A stretch of 40,258 bases of DNA from Thiomicrorhabdus sp034722175 (GTDB lineage: Bacteria > Pseudomonadota > Gammaproteobacteria > Thiomicrospirales > Thiomicrospiraceae). Both the position numbers and the translations under genes were made by a program. Each line of letters starts with the position of its first letter. The stretch's first letter is position 1. Of the stretch, positions 7,797-16,770 are shown piece by piece. Location of the stretch: NCBI GenBank assembly GCA_034722175.1, contig JAYENR010000174.1, positions 1-40,258 on the forward strand, read 5' to 3'. The notes below the pieces were generated by a model. The model was not told where the DNA came from. It was given only the letters and a program-made list of their open reading frames with translations, and did not search any database.

Positions 7797-8546
7797 ATGT
7801 CCCCGATTTTTTTAGGATTAAATATTGATCACGTTGCCACCTTAAGACAAGCACGTGGTACTCGTTATCCTGACCCGATTAAAGCGGCATTAGATGCAGA
7901 AATGGCGGGAGCGGACAGCATTACTTTACACCTGCGTGAAGATCGTCGTCACATTCAAGATGAAGATGTGGCACGACTCTCTGCAATGCGTCAAACTAAA
8001 GTTAACCTAGAGATGGCAGCCACTCAAGAGATGGTGGACATTGCCTGTCAGTATCGTCCAGAAGACATCTGTTTAGTGCCAGAAAAACGTGAAGAGTTGA
8101 CAACAGAAGGTGGTTTGGATGTGTTGGGACAGATGGAGTGGTTAACCAAAGTCTGTAAAACCCTAGCAGAGCACGACTGCCGAGTGTCTCTGTTTATCGA
8201 CCCGGATGAAAGGCAGATTGAAGCCGCCAAAGAGGTCGGTGCGCCCGTGATTGAACTACATACCGGAACCTATGCGGAACTAGAAAAGCCTGCTGAAGTT
8301 CAAGCGGAACTAGAGCGTATTCAGCATGCTGCTGAATACGCGACGCGTTTAGGATTAGTGGTCAATGCAGGACACGGTTTGCATTATCACAATGTACAGG
8401 CGATTGCTCAGATCAAAGAGATTGAAGAGTTGAATATCGGTCACGCCATTATTGCTCAGGCGGTCTTTTCAGGTCTGCCAGAAGCGATTCGTGAAATGAA
8501 ACGCATTATAATTGAAGCACGTCAGCAAGCGTATCTAAACGACTAG
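7797..8546 (+). CDS. pdxJ: Pyridoxine 5'-phosphate synthase
   Basis: Condenses 1-deoxyxylulose 5-phosphate with 3-amino-2-oxopropyl phosphate to pyridoxine 5'-phosphate, the last ring-forming step of the DXP-dependent vitamin B6 pathway. The 249 residues form a TIM barrel. NIDHVATLRQARGT opens the protein, and H45, E72 and H193 fall at the same numbers as the E. coli catalytic residues. A clear TAGGAG site lies before the ATG. It follows recO by 35 bases and precedes acpS by 8, the conserved recO-pdxJ-acpS order. Confidence 0.97.
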   Translation: MSPIFLGLNIDHVATLRQARGTRYPDPIKAALDAEMAGADSITLHLREDRRHIQDEDVARLSAMRQTKVNLEMAATQEMVDIACQYRPEDICLVPEKREELTTEGGLDVLGQMEWLTKVCKTLAEHDCRVSLFIDPDERQIEAAKEVGAPVIELHTGTYAELEKPAEVQAELERIQHAAEYATRLGLVVNAGHGLHYHNVQAIAQIKEIEELNIGHAIIAQAVFSGLPEAIREMKRIIIEARQQAYLND

Positions 8547-8554
8547 GTTTCGAT

Positions 8555-8947
8555 GTGATTATTGGAATTGGAACGGATATTGTTGAAGTTGGACGTATTG
8601 AAGGCGTTTTTCAGCGTCAAGGTGAAGTCTTTGCTAAACGTCTGCTCTCTGAACAAGAGTGGAGCCGTTTTAAAGATCACCCATTTCCTGCACGTTTTTT
8701 AGCAAAACGCTGGGCATTAAAAGAAGCGGTTTCTAAAGCCCTAGGTACGGGTTTGGCTCAAGGTGTCTCATTTCACAATATGACCATCAAAAACCATGAA
8801 AGTGGCCAGCCTTATTTGGAATTGACGGGGGGGGCTTTAGAGAAATCCAATTCGCTAGGTATTACCAGCTGGTCGATCAGTGTCAGTGACGAAAAGACCC
8901 ATGCGGTGGCGTTTGCAGTAGCGGAAAAAACGAGCAAAATACGATAA
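8555..8947 (+). CDS. acpS: Holo-[acyl-carrier-protein] synthase
   Basis: Transfers 4'-phosphopantetheine from CoA to the serine of acyl carrier protein. The 130-residue product, starting at a GTG, has the two family motifs: GIGTDIVEVGRIE near the N-terminus (metal-binding D8) and RFLAKRWALKEAVSKALGTG. The length is normal for AcpS trimers. It is the last gene of the lepA-acpS block. A run of eight G at 8827-8834 lies inside the gene, a slippage-prone site. No terminator is evident before the next gene. Confidence 0.96.
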   Translation: MIIGIGTDIVEVGRIEGVFQRQGEVFAKRLLSEQEWSRFKDHPFPARFLAKRWALKEAVSKALGTGLAQGVSFHNMTIKNHESGQPYLELTGGALEKSNSLGITSWSISVSDEKTHAVAFAVAEKTSKIR

Positions 8948-9063
8948 GTAATTTTTTCTAAATATGTAGTATATTTTTTGTTGATTTTAGGTAAACTAGT
9001 CAACAATTTTTAATTTACTGACCAGTGTTTTTCTGGTTTTCCTATTTTGAGAGCTTATTGGAT

Positions 9064-9498
9064 TTGAATAAATTTTATTCAATTATTGTTGTGTGTACTA
9101 TTCTGTTGTTTGGTTCGAACCAAGTCGTGGCAGATGTTCAAGTTATCGCTCATCCTTCTGTGAACATTGACTCTCTTTCTCAAAGAGATTTAAGCCGTAT
9201 CTATGTTAATCAAATGAAGTTTTGGTCAGATCAAAATCGTCTAACCGTTTTTTCACACTCTACCAAAAGCCCAATACTTCGTGAATTTTCAGTGGCTAAA
9301 TTAAGAATGCAACCTCATCAACTAAGCCGTGTTTGGAAAAGGTTGACATTTAGTGGAACTGGACGAGCTCCAGTCATGGTCAAGACAGAGAAAGAAATGC
9401 TTCAGAAAATAATCTCAACTCCGGGATCTATTGGTTATGTGTTAGATACCGTCAATGTAGATAACGTGTCTTTAAAAAAGATTGATATACAGCAATGA
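9064..9498 (+). CDS. Exported phosphate-binding-protein-like (PBP-like) protein
   Basis: A small periplasmic protein resembling one lobe of PstS-type phosphate-binding proteins: QVIAHPSVNIDSLSQRDLSRIYVNQMKFW is split by a substrate-like loop, then SPILREFSVAKL, and IISTPGSIGYVLD, all features of the PBP-like superfamily. I choose the TTG at 9064 because it gives a clean signal peptide (NKFYSIIVVCTILLFGSNQ, cleavage after VVA) about ten bases from GAGAG; an in-frame GTG at 9025 would add 13 residues without a ribosome site. The stop overlaps the start of the next gene by four bases (ATGA), so the two are translationally coupled. Ligand unknown; it is too short for a full PstS. Confidence 0.7.
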   Translation: MNKFYSIIVVCTILLFGSNQVVADVQVIAHPSVNIDSLSQRDLSRIYVNQMKFWSDQNRLTVFSHSTKSPILREFSVAKLRMQPHQLSRVWKRLTFSGTGRAPVMVKTEKEMLQKIISTPGSIGYVLDTVNVDNVSLKKIDIQQ

Positions 9499-10757
9499 AT
9501 AAATTATTTAAAACTTTTTACTTGATTGGTTTTATCACGCCATCATCGATGGCTTATGCCTATGATGTAAATGAACAATTTTCAGTGAATGGTTATATGA
9601 GTCAGGGAGTGATGTATACGCCAGACAACACTTTTTTAGGCATGGACGATATCAGTTTTGATGTAAGAGGCTTGGGCTTAAATGCGAATTATGAGGTGAA
9701 TGATCGGCTTCGTCTGTCTGGACATGTGTTAGTGAAAAAAGCCGGAGATGTAATGGATGGCGATCCAAAACTGCATTTTTTGTTAGCCGATTACCTATTT
9801 CATACCTCTGCTGAAGGGGATCTAGGTGTTCGTTTAGGCCGTGTGCAAAACCAGTACGGAATTTATAATGCCACCCGTTTTGTACCGAATACACGTCCTG
9901 GTATTATTGTTCCAAGTTCTGTCTATTACGATGCTTCTTTTCGTGAACTTATGATGTCAACCGATGGCGTTAACCTTTATGGTCGAACTAACAATGATCT
10001 AGGTTCTTTTGAGTTGAATGTTTATGCTGGTACACGAGAGGTTGAAAATGAAGCCTTTGAGTTGTTTATATTTAAGAAAAAGACACCAGGTGATTTTAAA
10101 GAGTCAGCAATACGTGGTTTGAAATTGGATTTCATTCCAAACAGCGAGCATGATTTGGTTTTTAATTACAGTATGGTTAATTTTAATAGCGATCTAGAAA
10201 ATACACCTACTTTTACAGAAGATCAAATTACTGCGGCACAGTCTTTGATTGCAGATGATCCTAGAATACGCAGTAACTACGTCACCAGCTTTGATACTGA
10301 TATTTTAATCCATCTTTTTTCTATGCAGTATGGGGTAGATAACTGGTTATTGACTGCTGAATATGCTCGAGCTCATAGCGAGTTTACTGATGTTGAGATA
10401 CTTTATGATGAAAAGCCAAGCCAATCGTTCGATTCTGAAGCCTACTACTTACAAGCAGAATATTTAGGTTGGCATGATGTGACGGTCTATGCTCGATTAG
10501 ATTATATGTATCTGGACACTGATGATCGAGATGGCCAAACTGCCTATTCGGAAGGACGTCTGCCAGTTAACTATATGAGTTATGGTCGTGGTCAAACGAT
10601 TGGGGTGCGTTGGTTTATCTTACCTGACTTAACCTTGTCTGCTCAGTATAGCCTTAATGAGGGAACTGCTTGGTTACCACCTTCACCAGGTGTGAAACCA
10701 GCCCAGTTTGTTGAAAATTGGAGCTGGAGTTCTGTTCGATTAACCTACGAATTCTAA
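9495..10757 (+). CDS. Outer-membrane beta-barrel protein (porin-like)
   Basis: A 420-residue predicted outer-membrane barrel. It starts with a signal peptide ending in SSMAYA, continues as alternating polar/hydrophobic strands rich in Tyr and Gly, and ends in RLTYEF with a terminal phenylalanine, the sorting signal of outer-membrane barrels. Motifs such as LRLSGHVLVKKAG and GVRLGRVQNQYGIYN recall DcaP/OprO-type or uncharacterised 'porin' families that often sit beside PBP-like proteins. It is translationally coupled to that partner, which suggests joint handling of a solute, possibly phosphate. The barrel call is sound; the specificity is not readable. Confidence 0.7.
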   Translation: MNKLFKTFYLIGFITPSSMAYAYDVNEQFSVNGYMSQGVMYTPDNTFLGMDDISFDVRGLGLNANYEVNDRLRLSGHVLVKKAGDVMDGDPKLHFLLADYLFHTSAEGDLGVRLGRVQNQYGIYNATRFVPNTRPGIIVPSSVYYDASFRELMMSTDGVNLYGRTNNDLGSFELNVYAGTREVENEAFELFIFKKKTPGDFKESAIRGLKLDFIPNSEHDLVFNYSMVNFNSDLENTPTFTEDQITAAQSLIADDPRIRSNYVTSFDTDILIHLFSMQYGVDNWLLTAEYARAHSEFTDVEILYDEKPSQSFDSEAYYLQAEYLGWHDVTVYARLDYMYLDTDDRDGQTAYSEGRLPVNYMSYGRGQTIGVRWFILPDLTLSAQYSLNEGTAWLPPSPGVKPAQFVENWSWSSVRLTYEF

Positions 10758-10830
10758 TCAATTCTCGCGTTTAAAGCGTTATTAAGTATAAAATACGACG
10801 CATCATTCCTAACCTCAAGATGAGTCGCTT

Positions 10831-11559
10831 ATGTCTTTCAATAATAGTCTTCTTACCAATCTAATTGCCAGCTTGATTCTATTAGCGGGTGTGTTTTTAA
10901 ATAATGACATTCTGTTTTGGACAGGCCTGTTCGCTCTGTCTGGCGCTTTAACCAACTGGTTGGCGATTCATATGCTGTTTGAAAAGGTACCAGGTCTGGT
11001 CGGTTCTGGTGTCATTCCGAATCGTTTTAAAGACTTTAAATCAGCCATTCACCAATTAATGATGACCCAGTTTTTTAATCAAGAAAACATCGATAAGTTT
11101 GTCAGTGGACAATCGTCATCTCTACATACCAATCTAAACTTAACCCCAGTGATTGAAAAGGTCGATCTTGCGCCAGCCTTTGATCGTTTGGTGGAAGTGA
11201 TTATGAACTCTTCATTCGGTAGCATGTTAGGTATGTTTGGTGGGGCGGATGCATTGACCCCTTTAAAAGAACCTTTTGAAACTAACCTTAAAGCCTCATT
11301 GATTGAAATTACTGAAGCACCAGACTTCTTAGAAAAACTGCAAGGTGAAATCGATCAGCCAAATGTCATGGCTGAAATTCAAGCCAAAATAGAAGAGATT
11401 ATTGAAGCTCGACTAGAAGAGCTAACACCAGAACTGGTTAAAGAGATGATACAACAGATGATTAAGCAGCATCTAGGTTGGTTAGTGGTTTGGGGGGGCG
11501 TATTTGGTGGTTTAATCGGTTTGATTTCTGCATTAGTATCCAATTATTTAGTTATTTAA
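10831..11559 (+). CDS. DUF445 family membrane protein
   Basis: A 242-residue protein of the DUF445 (YheB-like) family. Two hydrophobic segments open it (about 8-45), followed by the family block GALTNWLAIHMLFEKVPG and PNRFKDFKSAIHQLMM, a long helical domain predicted to be charged and coiled, and a final C-terminal membrane helix. Function of the family is unknown. A run of seven G (11492-11498) lies near the 3' end. A TATAAAAT box at 10787-10794 could be its promoter -10, but no convincing -35 was found. A CAGGCCTG copy lies inside at 10922-10929. Confidence 0.8.
   Translation: MSFNNSLLTNLIASLILLAGVFLNNDILFWTGLFALSGALTNWLAIHMLFEKVPGLVGSGVIPNRFKDFKSAIHQLMMTQFFNQENIDKFVSGQSSSLHTNLNLTPVIEKVDLAPAFDRLVEVIMNSSFGSMLGMFGGADALTPLKEPFETNLKASLIEITEAPDFLEKLQGEIDQPNVMAEIQAKIEEIIEARLEELTPELVKEMIQQMIKQHLGWLVVWGGVFGGLIGLISALVSNYLVI
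10922..10929. repeat. CAGGCCTG palindrome, copy 4 (inside DUF445 gene)
   Basis: Exact copy inside the gene, context TGGA-CAGGCCTG-TTCG, read in the frame Thr-Gly-Leu-Phe rather than Gln-Ala-Trp. Confidence 0.65.
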
Positions 11560-11585
11560 CAAGAATAACCCCATTATATTTTAAG

Positions 11586-11618
11586 CAGGCCTGTTCAATT
11601 TCAAACTGAACAGGCCTG
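11586..11618. terminator. Hairpin of two inverted CAGGCCTG copies
   Basis: CAGGCCTGTTCA (11586-11597) and TGAACAGGCCTG (11607-11618) form a perfect 12-base stem with a nine-base loop, between the DUF445 gene and the BASS transporter. Copies 5 and 6 of the palindrome are its arms. There is no T-run after it on the plus strand, so it may terminate inefficiently or act in another way. Confidence 0.6.
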
Positions 11619-11651
11619 TTGTGTATTAATCGTATGTAAATTGAGAGTGTT

Positions 11652-12545
11652 ATGTTGATGTTAGCTTTTCCAATTTGGGCAATCTTAATCAGTGTTCTGG
11701 CGATGTCTTATCCAGAGTGGTTTGTCGATCTCAAATCGTGGATTGTTCCCTTATTAATGACTGTGATGTTAGGAATGGGCTTAACCTTACGCTGGCAAGA
11801 TTTTCAACAAGTCTGGCAACACCGTTTGGTCGTTGGATTAGGGATAGGCATTCAATTTGTGATTATGCCACTCGCCGCTTGGTTACTTTCATTGAGTTTT
11901 GGTTTCTCAATCGAATTAATGATTGGTATGATGTTGGTTGGGGCAACAGCCGGAGGAACCGCTTCAAATGTGATGGCTTATTTAGCCAAAGGGGATGTGG
12001 CCTTGTCCGTGAGTATGACCTTAGTTTCAACTTTGGTTGCAGTCGTGATGTTACCGGTTTTAACTTGGCTTTATCTTGGGCAGAGTGTGGAAGTCCCTGT
12101 TTTATCTATGCTAACCATGTTGTTGAAAATGATTGTGGCTCCTTTAGCTATTGGAATGTTAATCAACACCTTTAGGCATGACAGGCTAAAAAGGCTTGTG
12201 TCTATATTTCCTGTATTCTCAATGACGGTAATTTTGTTGATTATCGCCATCGTTGTCGCTTTAAACGCCAACAACCTTGCCATCGTTGCTTGGACGGTTA
12301 TGCTAGCGGTGATGTTACATAACCTTATTGGTCTGTTTTCAGGATATTGGTTAACCAAAAAGTTAGGCTACGACAGCGTGATAGCTAGAACAGTAGCCAT
12401 AGAAGTAGGGATGCAAAATTCAGGGTTAAGTGTTGCCTTAGCCCTTAAGTACTTTACCGCTGCTAGCGCCTTACCCGGGGCATTATTCAGTATTTGGCAC
12501 AATTTATCTGGCTCTGTGTTTGCAAGTTACTGGCGTAAAAGATGA
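11652..12545 (+). CDS. Bile acid:sodium symporter (BASS) family transporter
   Basis: A 297-residue integral membrane protein with about nine or ten hydrophobic helices. The stretch GATAGGTASNVMAYLAKGDV is the crossover-helix signature of BASS transporters, and VEVGMQNSGLSVAL is the second one near the C-terminus. Members couple sodium to uptake of organic anions; bacterial relatives take up pantoate, pyruvate, glycolate-type acids or bile acids. Substrate here is not predictable. GAGAG lies before the ATG. It stands alone between the DUF445 gene and a tautomerase. Confidence 0.85.
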   Translation: MLMLAFPIWAILISVLAMSYPEWFVDLKSWIVPLLMTVMLGMGLTLRWQDFQQVWQHRLVVGLGIGIQFVIMPLAAWLLSLSFGFSIELMIGMMLVGATAGGTASNVMAYLAKGDVALSVSMTLVSTLVAVVMLPVLTWLYLGQSVEVPVLSMLTMLLKMIVAPLAIGMLINTFRHDRLKRLVSIFPVFSMTVILLIIAIVVALNANNLAIVAWTVMLAVMLHNLIGLFSGYWLTKKLGYDSVIARTVAIEVGMQNSGLSVALALKYFTAASALPGALFSIWHNLSGSVFASYWRKR

Positions 12546-12723
12546 GGGTACTAAATAGAAAGGTCGTATTCTAAAATAGATAAATATAAGTCTCTAAAAA
12601 TTGTTTTTCTCCAAAGTGAAAGGTTTTAGAGCTAAAGTGATTATGTTAGAGCAAATGTCATCTGAATCATATATCTATCTATTAAAATGAGATGTCTCTA
12701 TTTAAATTCACAGAGGGCGTAGT

Positions 12724-13158
12724 ATGCCATTAATCGATATCACTTTACCTGAAGATGCGCTGAGTGCAGAGCAAGAACAACAGTTAGCCGAGATTGTGAC
12801 CAATAGTTTACTGACGTTGGAGGCTATGCAGGACAACCCTAAAGCTAAAATGTTGACCTGGGTTTATCTGCATAAGCATCCACAGTCAGATTATTTTATT
12901 GGCGGAAAACACTCTGTTAAACCGCACTATCGTATTGATGTGACTGTTTTTGCCAATACGCTGCCAGACGCTCACAAAGAAAAACTGACTAAACAGCTCA
13001 CAGAAAAAGTGCTTAACTTAGAAGGAACAGACGTGAACCTTTTAAATTCGGCACGTGTTTGGGTGCTGTTTCATGAAGTTGAAGACGGTAATTGGGGTGG
13101 TGCAGGGCAAATTTATCGCTTGAATGATTTGATGAAAATGATGCAGTCATCAAAATAA
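12724..13158 (+). CDS. Tautomerase family protein
   Basis: A 144-residue cytosolic protein beginning MPLIDITLP, so that removal of Met leaves the N-terminal proline that acts as the catalytic base in the 4-oxalocrotonate tautomerase superfamily. Two beta-alpha-beta units are visible (1-60 and about 70-125), as expected for fused or MIF/CHMI-length members. The substrate is not known. AGAGGGCG lies before the ATG. The 178 bases upstream are AT-rich with no recognisable gene or terminator. Confidence 0.7.
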   Translation: MPLIDITLPEDALSAEQEQQLAEIVTNSLLTLEAMQDNPKAKMLTWVYLHKHPQSDYFIGGKHSVKPHYRIDVTVFANTLPDAHKEKLTKQLTEKVLNLEGTDVNLLNSARVWVLFHEVEDGNWGGAGQIYRLNDLMKMMQSSK

Positions 13159-13434
13159 GAGGTTCAACACAGTCTATCCAGCTCCTAGATTAGGTCAATA
13201 TACTAGATTTTATTGTTTCGGGTGCAAGGCTCTGATGCAGCTTCATAAGCTTGATTCCCTCATAAAAGTATCTTTTCATATTTCTCAAATACAGACTGTG
13301 GCGCTTGATAATAAGATACAGCCTTTTTAATGCTAAATCGTTCGATAATTTGAACTAATAAACACCTTAAATTCAATTCTAAAAAAAGTTATAGTTGAAT
13401 GATATATTGATCAATTTTTATTCGAGAATACCAA

Positions 13435-15333
13435 ATGAATTTATCCAGAAGAAGCTTGTTAAAATTATTGGCAGCCAGTTCCGCTTCTATTGTGGTTTCT
13501 TCTGGTTTGCAAGGTTGTGACTTTACAAATGCTGACTCTGAAAATATTGTGTCATTTGATCACGGTGTGGCCAGTGGTGACCCTTTGCAAGACAGTGTGA
13601 TTTTATGGACACGCGTTACCCCAAGTAAAACAGAAGCAGTTTCAGTTGGTTGGGAGGTGGCGACCGACGTTGAATTTATAGAACAAGTGAATAGCGGGCA
13701 AACGATAGTCGACGACTCAACTGACTATACACTTAAAATCGATGTTACGGGGTTGTCTCAAGGTACGGTCTATTTCTATCGTTTTATCACCGGTGAAACG
13801 GTATCACCTGTTGGACAAACTAAAACTTTGGCAAGCAGTCCTGAACAGGCAAAATTTGCAGTGATGACTTGTGCTAACTATCCAGCAGGTTTTTTTCATG
13901 TCTATCAAGATGTGGCAAATAGAGCGGATGAGTTTGATGTGGTTCTACATTTGGGTGACTATATCTATGAATATGGCATTGATGGTTATCCTGAAGCGGG
14001 AACAGGAGAAGATATTGGGCGTATCCATTACCCATTACATGAGTGTCTATCTTTAACAGACTACCGCCAAAGGTATGCTCAATACCATTCAGATTTGAGT
14101 TTGCAAGCTTTGCATTCTAAGTTGCCGTTTATTTGTGTTTGGGATGATCATGAGATTGCAGATGATAGCTATACTGACGGGGCACTCAACCATACTCCTA
14201 ATACAGAAGGCGTATTTGAAGATAGGAAAGTGGCTGCGATTCAAGCTTGGTATGAGTGGTTACCGGTAAGAGCGCCTCTTATTGAAGCGGATAAGATTAA
14301 AACTTTTCGTCAATTTGAGTTTGGAGACATTTTGACATTAATGATGTTGGATACGCGTGTTATTGCACGTGATCGACAGCTAAATTATTTAAACTATATT
14401 GATTTGATGGGCAACTTTCTTTATAGCAAGTTTGTAAGCGACTGGAATTTAGAAGACAGGAGTTTATTGGGACAAGAGCAGTTGTCTTGGCTGTTTGATT
14501 CTATGATTGAATCAAAAGGCAATGGAGTGATTTGGCAAGTGTTAGGCCAGCAGGTGATGATGGCTAAAACAGAGTTTCCATCCTCTATGCTAGGGTTAGA
14601 GCCGATAAAGGATTTGATTGAATATCATCAAGTCGCTACCGCCTATCAAACCTTAACGACCCTAGTTATTGGCACTTTGACGGATTATGGAACTGTGAAT
14701 GATTATGCCGAAACTATTGATGGCTTTGAAACAATGAGTTTGGCTGAGCAAGCAGCGGCTTTAACCCGTGCTTTACAGGAGGTTGACCCAGAAAAGTATG
14801 ACAGTATCTTTTCTAATTTAAGTGAAGAAGATCAACAGTTCTTAATAACCCGTAGTCAGTTGTTAGATCTGCAAACCAACCCTTTTATCCCCTATAACTT
14901 AGATGCATGGGATGGTTATCCTTACGAAAGAGAGTTGGTTTTTGAACAGGCAAAAGCATTAGAAGCCAATTTACTCGTGTTGACGGGGGATACTCATAAT
15001 GCTTTTTGCAATTATTTAACCGACCAATTTAGTGAAACGGTCGGCATTGAGTTTGTCACCAGTTCGATCTCAGCTCCAGGCATGGAAGTTTATTTGGATA
15101 TTCCAATTGGAGAAGAAGCTCAAGGAGAAGAGATTGTATTGGATGTGGTTGAGGATATGCAATTTATTGACTGTTCGCAAAGAGGGTATTTAGAGGTGGA
15201 GTTCAACCGAGAACAAGCGATAGGGAAGTGGTATGCCATGCCTAGAAGTGGAGAAAAAAATCCTAAGTTTACCCCTCTAGAGCTGCAGAAAACGTATAGC
15301 GTTAATGCGGGTGAGAAGCTTTTAAATGGCTAA
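13435..15333 (+). CDS. phoD: PhoD-like alkaline phosphatase/phosphodiesterase, Tat-exported
   Basis: A 632-residue metallophosphoesterase of the PhoD family, which releases phosphate from phosphomonoesters and diesters outside the cytoplasm. The N-terminus has the twin-arginine motif SRRSLLK followed by a lipobox-like LQGC (C28), so it may be a Tat-exported lipoprotein. A PhoD N-terminal domain begins FDHGVASGDP, then metal-site motifs appear: MTCANYP, LHLGDYIYEYG, WDDHEIADDSY and LTGDTHNAF. About 80 residues in the middle are an extra helical insertion. I saw no Pho box in the 276 bases upstream. It converges on the minus-strand operon that follows, with a 50-base gap. Confidence 0.87.
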   Translation: MNLSRRSLLKLLAASSASIVVSSGLQGCDFTNADSENIVSFDHGVASGDPLQDSVILWTRVTPSKTEAVSVGWEVATDVEFIEQVNSGQTIVDDSTDYTLKIDVTGLSQGTVYFYRFITGETVSPVGQTKTLASSPEQAKFAVMTCANYPAGFFHVYQDVANRADEFDVVLHLGDYIYEYGIDGYPEAGTGEDIGRIHYPLHECLSLTDYRQRYAQYHSDLSLQALHSKLPFICVWDDHEIADDSYTDGALNHTPNTEGVFEDRKVAAIQAWYEWLPVRAPLIEADKIKTFRQFEFGDILTLMMLDTRVIARDRQLNYLNYIDLMGNFLYSKFVSDWNLEDRSLLGQEQLSWLFDSMIESKGNGVIWQVLGQQVMMAKTEFPSSMLGLEPIKDLIEYHQVATAYQTLTTLVIGTLTDYGTVNDYAETIDGFETMSLAEQAAALTRALQEVDPEKYDSIFSNLSEEDQQFLITRSQLLDLQTNPFIPYNLDAWDGYPYERELVFEQAKALEANLLVLTGDTHNAFCNYLTDQFSETVGIEFVTSSISAPGMEVYLDIPIGEEAQGEEIVLDVVEDMQFIDCSQRGYLEVEFNREQAIGKWYAMPRSGEKNPKFTPLELQKTYSVNAGEKLLNG

Positions 15334-15383
15334 GCAAGTGTTACGTTATTGATCATTTAAAGGTTGATTAAATAGCTTGTCAA

Positions 15384-16166
15384 TTACCACCTATTTCCAA
15401 TTAGCTCATTCACTGCGGGTATCAAAAAACGCGTGAAATGTACTTGTTGAGGGTCGGTTCCATAGAGTATGCCTATCTTCATGTGTAATTCATAAACTCT
15501 GTGCAGCAGGGTGCCTAATATGGCGTGCACTATGACAATCGCATATAAGTTCGCAACCGTATAGAACACGTACCCTAACCAGAGTGCGAATATAAATGTC
15601 ACGGTAACTAAAGGTAAGTTTGGCATGTGAACGGTTGCAAATAGTACTGCAAAAATAATAACGACTAGCGTTTTTTTATATTGTTCAGATTTAATGGTCA
15701 CTAGATCTTTAAGGCGAACTAGGACATAGGAAAAAAACAAAATATCCTGCATAAAAGCAGAGGCTAAATATAGGATAAATTTTATAAAAAAACCATCCCA
15801 GTCCGGGTTAGCAAAAAAATGGGTGTTTTTATGCCATGAAGCTAGAATAATTAGGCTAGCGATGAAGAGCATTGGAATAAATAATAGTTTCCATGCGGTG
15901 AAAAAATTATCCGTCCTAATAAACAGTTTTCTAGCAGAACCAATGCCACGAGCTTCATGACTATCTTGATGCAAGGTGGGTGAGATATACAGGTAGTAAA
16001 GTATCGCGGCACTCAATAAACCGACAAATGAATAAAACGCTAAGTTTGATTCTAAGGTTTGTGGCAGTAACACCCAAGCGATCACATAATAAAATACAGC
16101 TAAAACGGTTAATTCAACTGTTATTAAACGTATTTTAAAAGTGTTATTGATGCCAGTTGTCAACAT
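15384..16166 (-). CDS. CPBP-family membrane protease homologue with altered active site
   Basis: A 260-residue protein with about seven or eight hydrophobic helices. The arrangement matches the CPBP (CAAX protease and bacteriocin-processing) family: FAVLFATVHMP carries the conserved FxxxH histidine (H180), and IVIVHAILGTLLH carries the third-motif histidine (H214). The first motif, normally EExxFR, reads Q140-D141-ILFF, so both glutamates and the arginine are changed; the third-motif asparagine is Gly. It may be a variant protease or a non-catalytic relative. It is the last gene of a four-gene operon and overlaps the previous gene by 23 bases. CPBP proteins often serve bacteriocin immunity or processing, which is only a suggestion here. 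Confidence 0.6.
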   Translation of the reverse strand: MLTTGINNTFKIRLITVELTVLAVFYYVIAWVLLPQTLESNLAFYSFVGLLSAAILYYLYISPTLHQDSHEARGIGSARKLFIRTDNFFTAWKLLFIPMLFIASLIILASWHKNTHFFANPDWDGFFIKFILYLASAFMQDILFFSYVLVRLKDLVTIKSEQYKKTLVVIIFAVLFATVHMPNLPLVTVTFIFALWLGYVFYTVANLYAIVIVHAILGTLLHRVYELHMKIGILYGTDPQQVHFTRFLIPAVNELIGNRW

Positions 16167-16770
16167 AGCTTTGTAACCAATATTTAAATAAAAACAGGGC
16201 AGACACCGCTCCCAATAAGTTGGAGACGAGATCCATCATATTATTGTGATAGCTGCCAACACCATGGTTTTCTACAATTAATGTGATTCCAAATTCAATT
16301 ATTTCAACTACTCCGCCTAAGCCAAGTACAATCAAAAAAGCAACGAGCATTATGAAGTTGTTCGGTGCTAGGCCACGTTTTGCAAGAACATAAAGTGTAA
16401 TAAAAGTTGCAATCATAGAGTTGATAAAATGCACATATTTGTCAAACCCAATGTGATAGAACTCGACTTCATAGAGCCGTTGATTATTGACTTCAATCAG
16501 TCCACCGGAGAAATGTAAAAATATTCCCAGTTCGACAAGCACTAATAGAGAGAGTTTCATCTCTACGTGTTTATATCGATACCAAATTAGAAAAGTAGCT
16601 AAAAAAATCAACGATGCATAGATGAAATATTCGTGAACGTTTACGGCAGCCCGATACTGCTCATAATAAACAAATGTGCACATCATCAAAAAAAATAGAC
16701 TATTCAGTAAGATAAAATAATCAATATTTGTGATATTGCTATTGCGTGAGAAAGTAATCCTATTTAGCAT
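16144..16770 (-). CDS. Multi-pass membrane protein, DUF2238/YjdF-like
   Basis: A 208-residue integral membrane protein with about six hydrophobic helices. FDKYVHFINS inside a helix and, later, EIIEFG, then SYHNNMMDLVSNLLGA, resemble the DxxxHF and WD-x-DMxxNxxGA motifs of DUF2238 (YjdF) proteins, whose role is unknown. A VanZ-like relation is an alternative. The gene overlaps the ATPase upstream by 11 bases and the CPBP homologue downstream by 23, so all are on one transcript. The coding sequence is clearly AT-rich. Confidence 0.5.
   Translation of the reverse strand: MLNRITFSRNSNITNIDYFILLNSLFFLMMCTFVYYEQYRAAVNVHEYFIYASLIFLATFLIWYRYKHVEMKLSLLVLVELGIFLHFSGGLIEVNNQRLYEVEFYHIGFDKYVHFINSMIATFITLYVLAKRGLAPNNFIMLVAFLIVLGLGGVVEIIEFGITLIVENHGVGSYHNNMMDLVSNLLGAVSALFLFKYWLQSYVDNWHQ

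Noticed and set aside
10787..10794. TATAAAAT as a promoter for the DUF445 gene
   Set aside because: No -35 hexamer at 16-18 bases was found, so it is mentioned only within the gene entry.
11675..12175. 166-codon frame overlapping the BASS transporter in another frame
   Set aside because: The other frame encodes a membrane protein with family signatures; this one has none.
13159..13434. Possible Pho box or sRNA upstream of the PhoD-like gene
   Set aside because: No match to the CTGTCAT-type direct repeat was found and no stable hairpin was seen.
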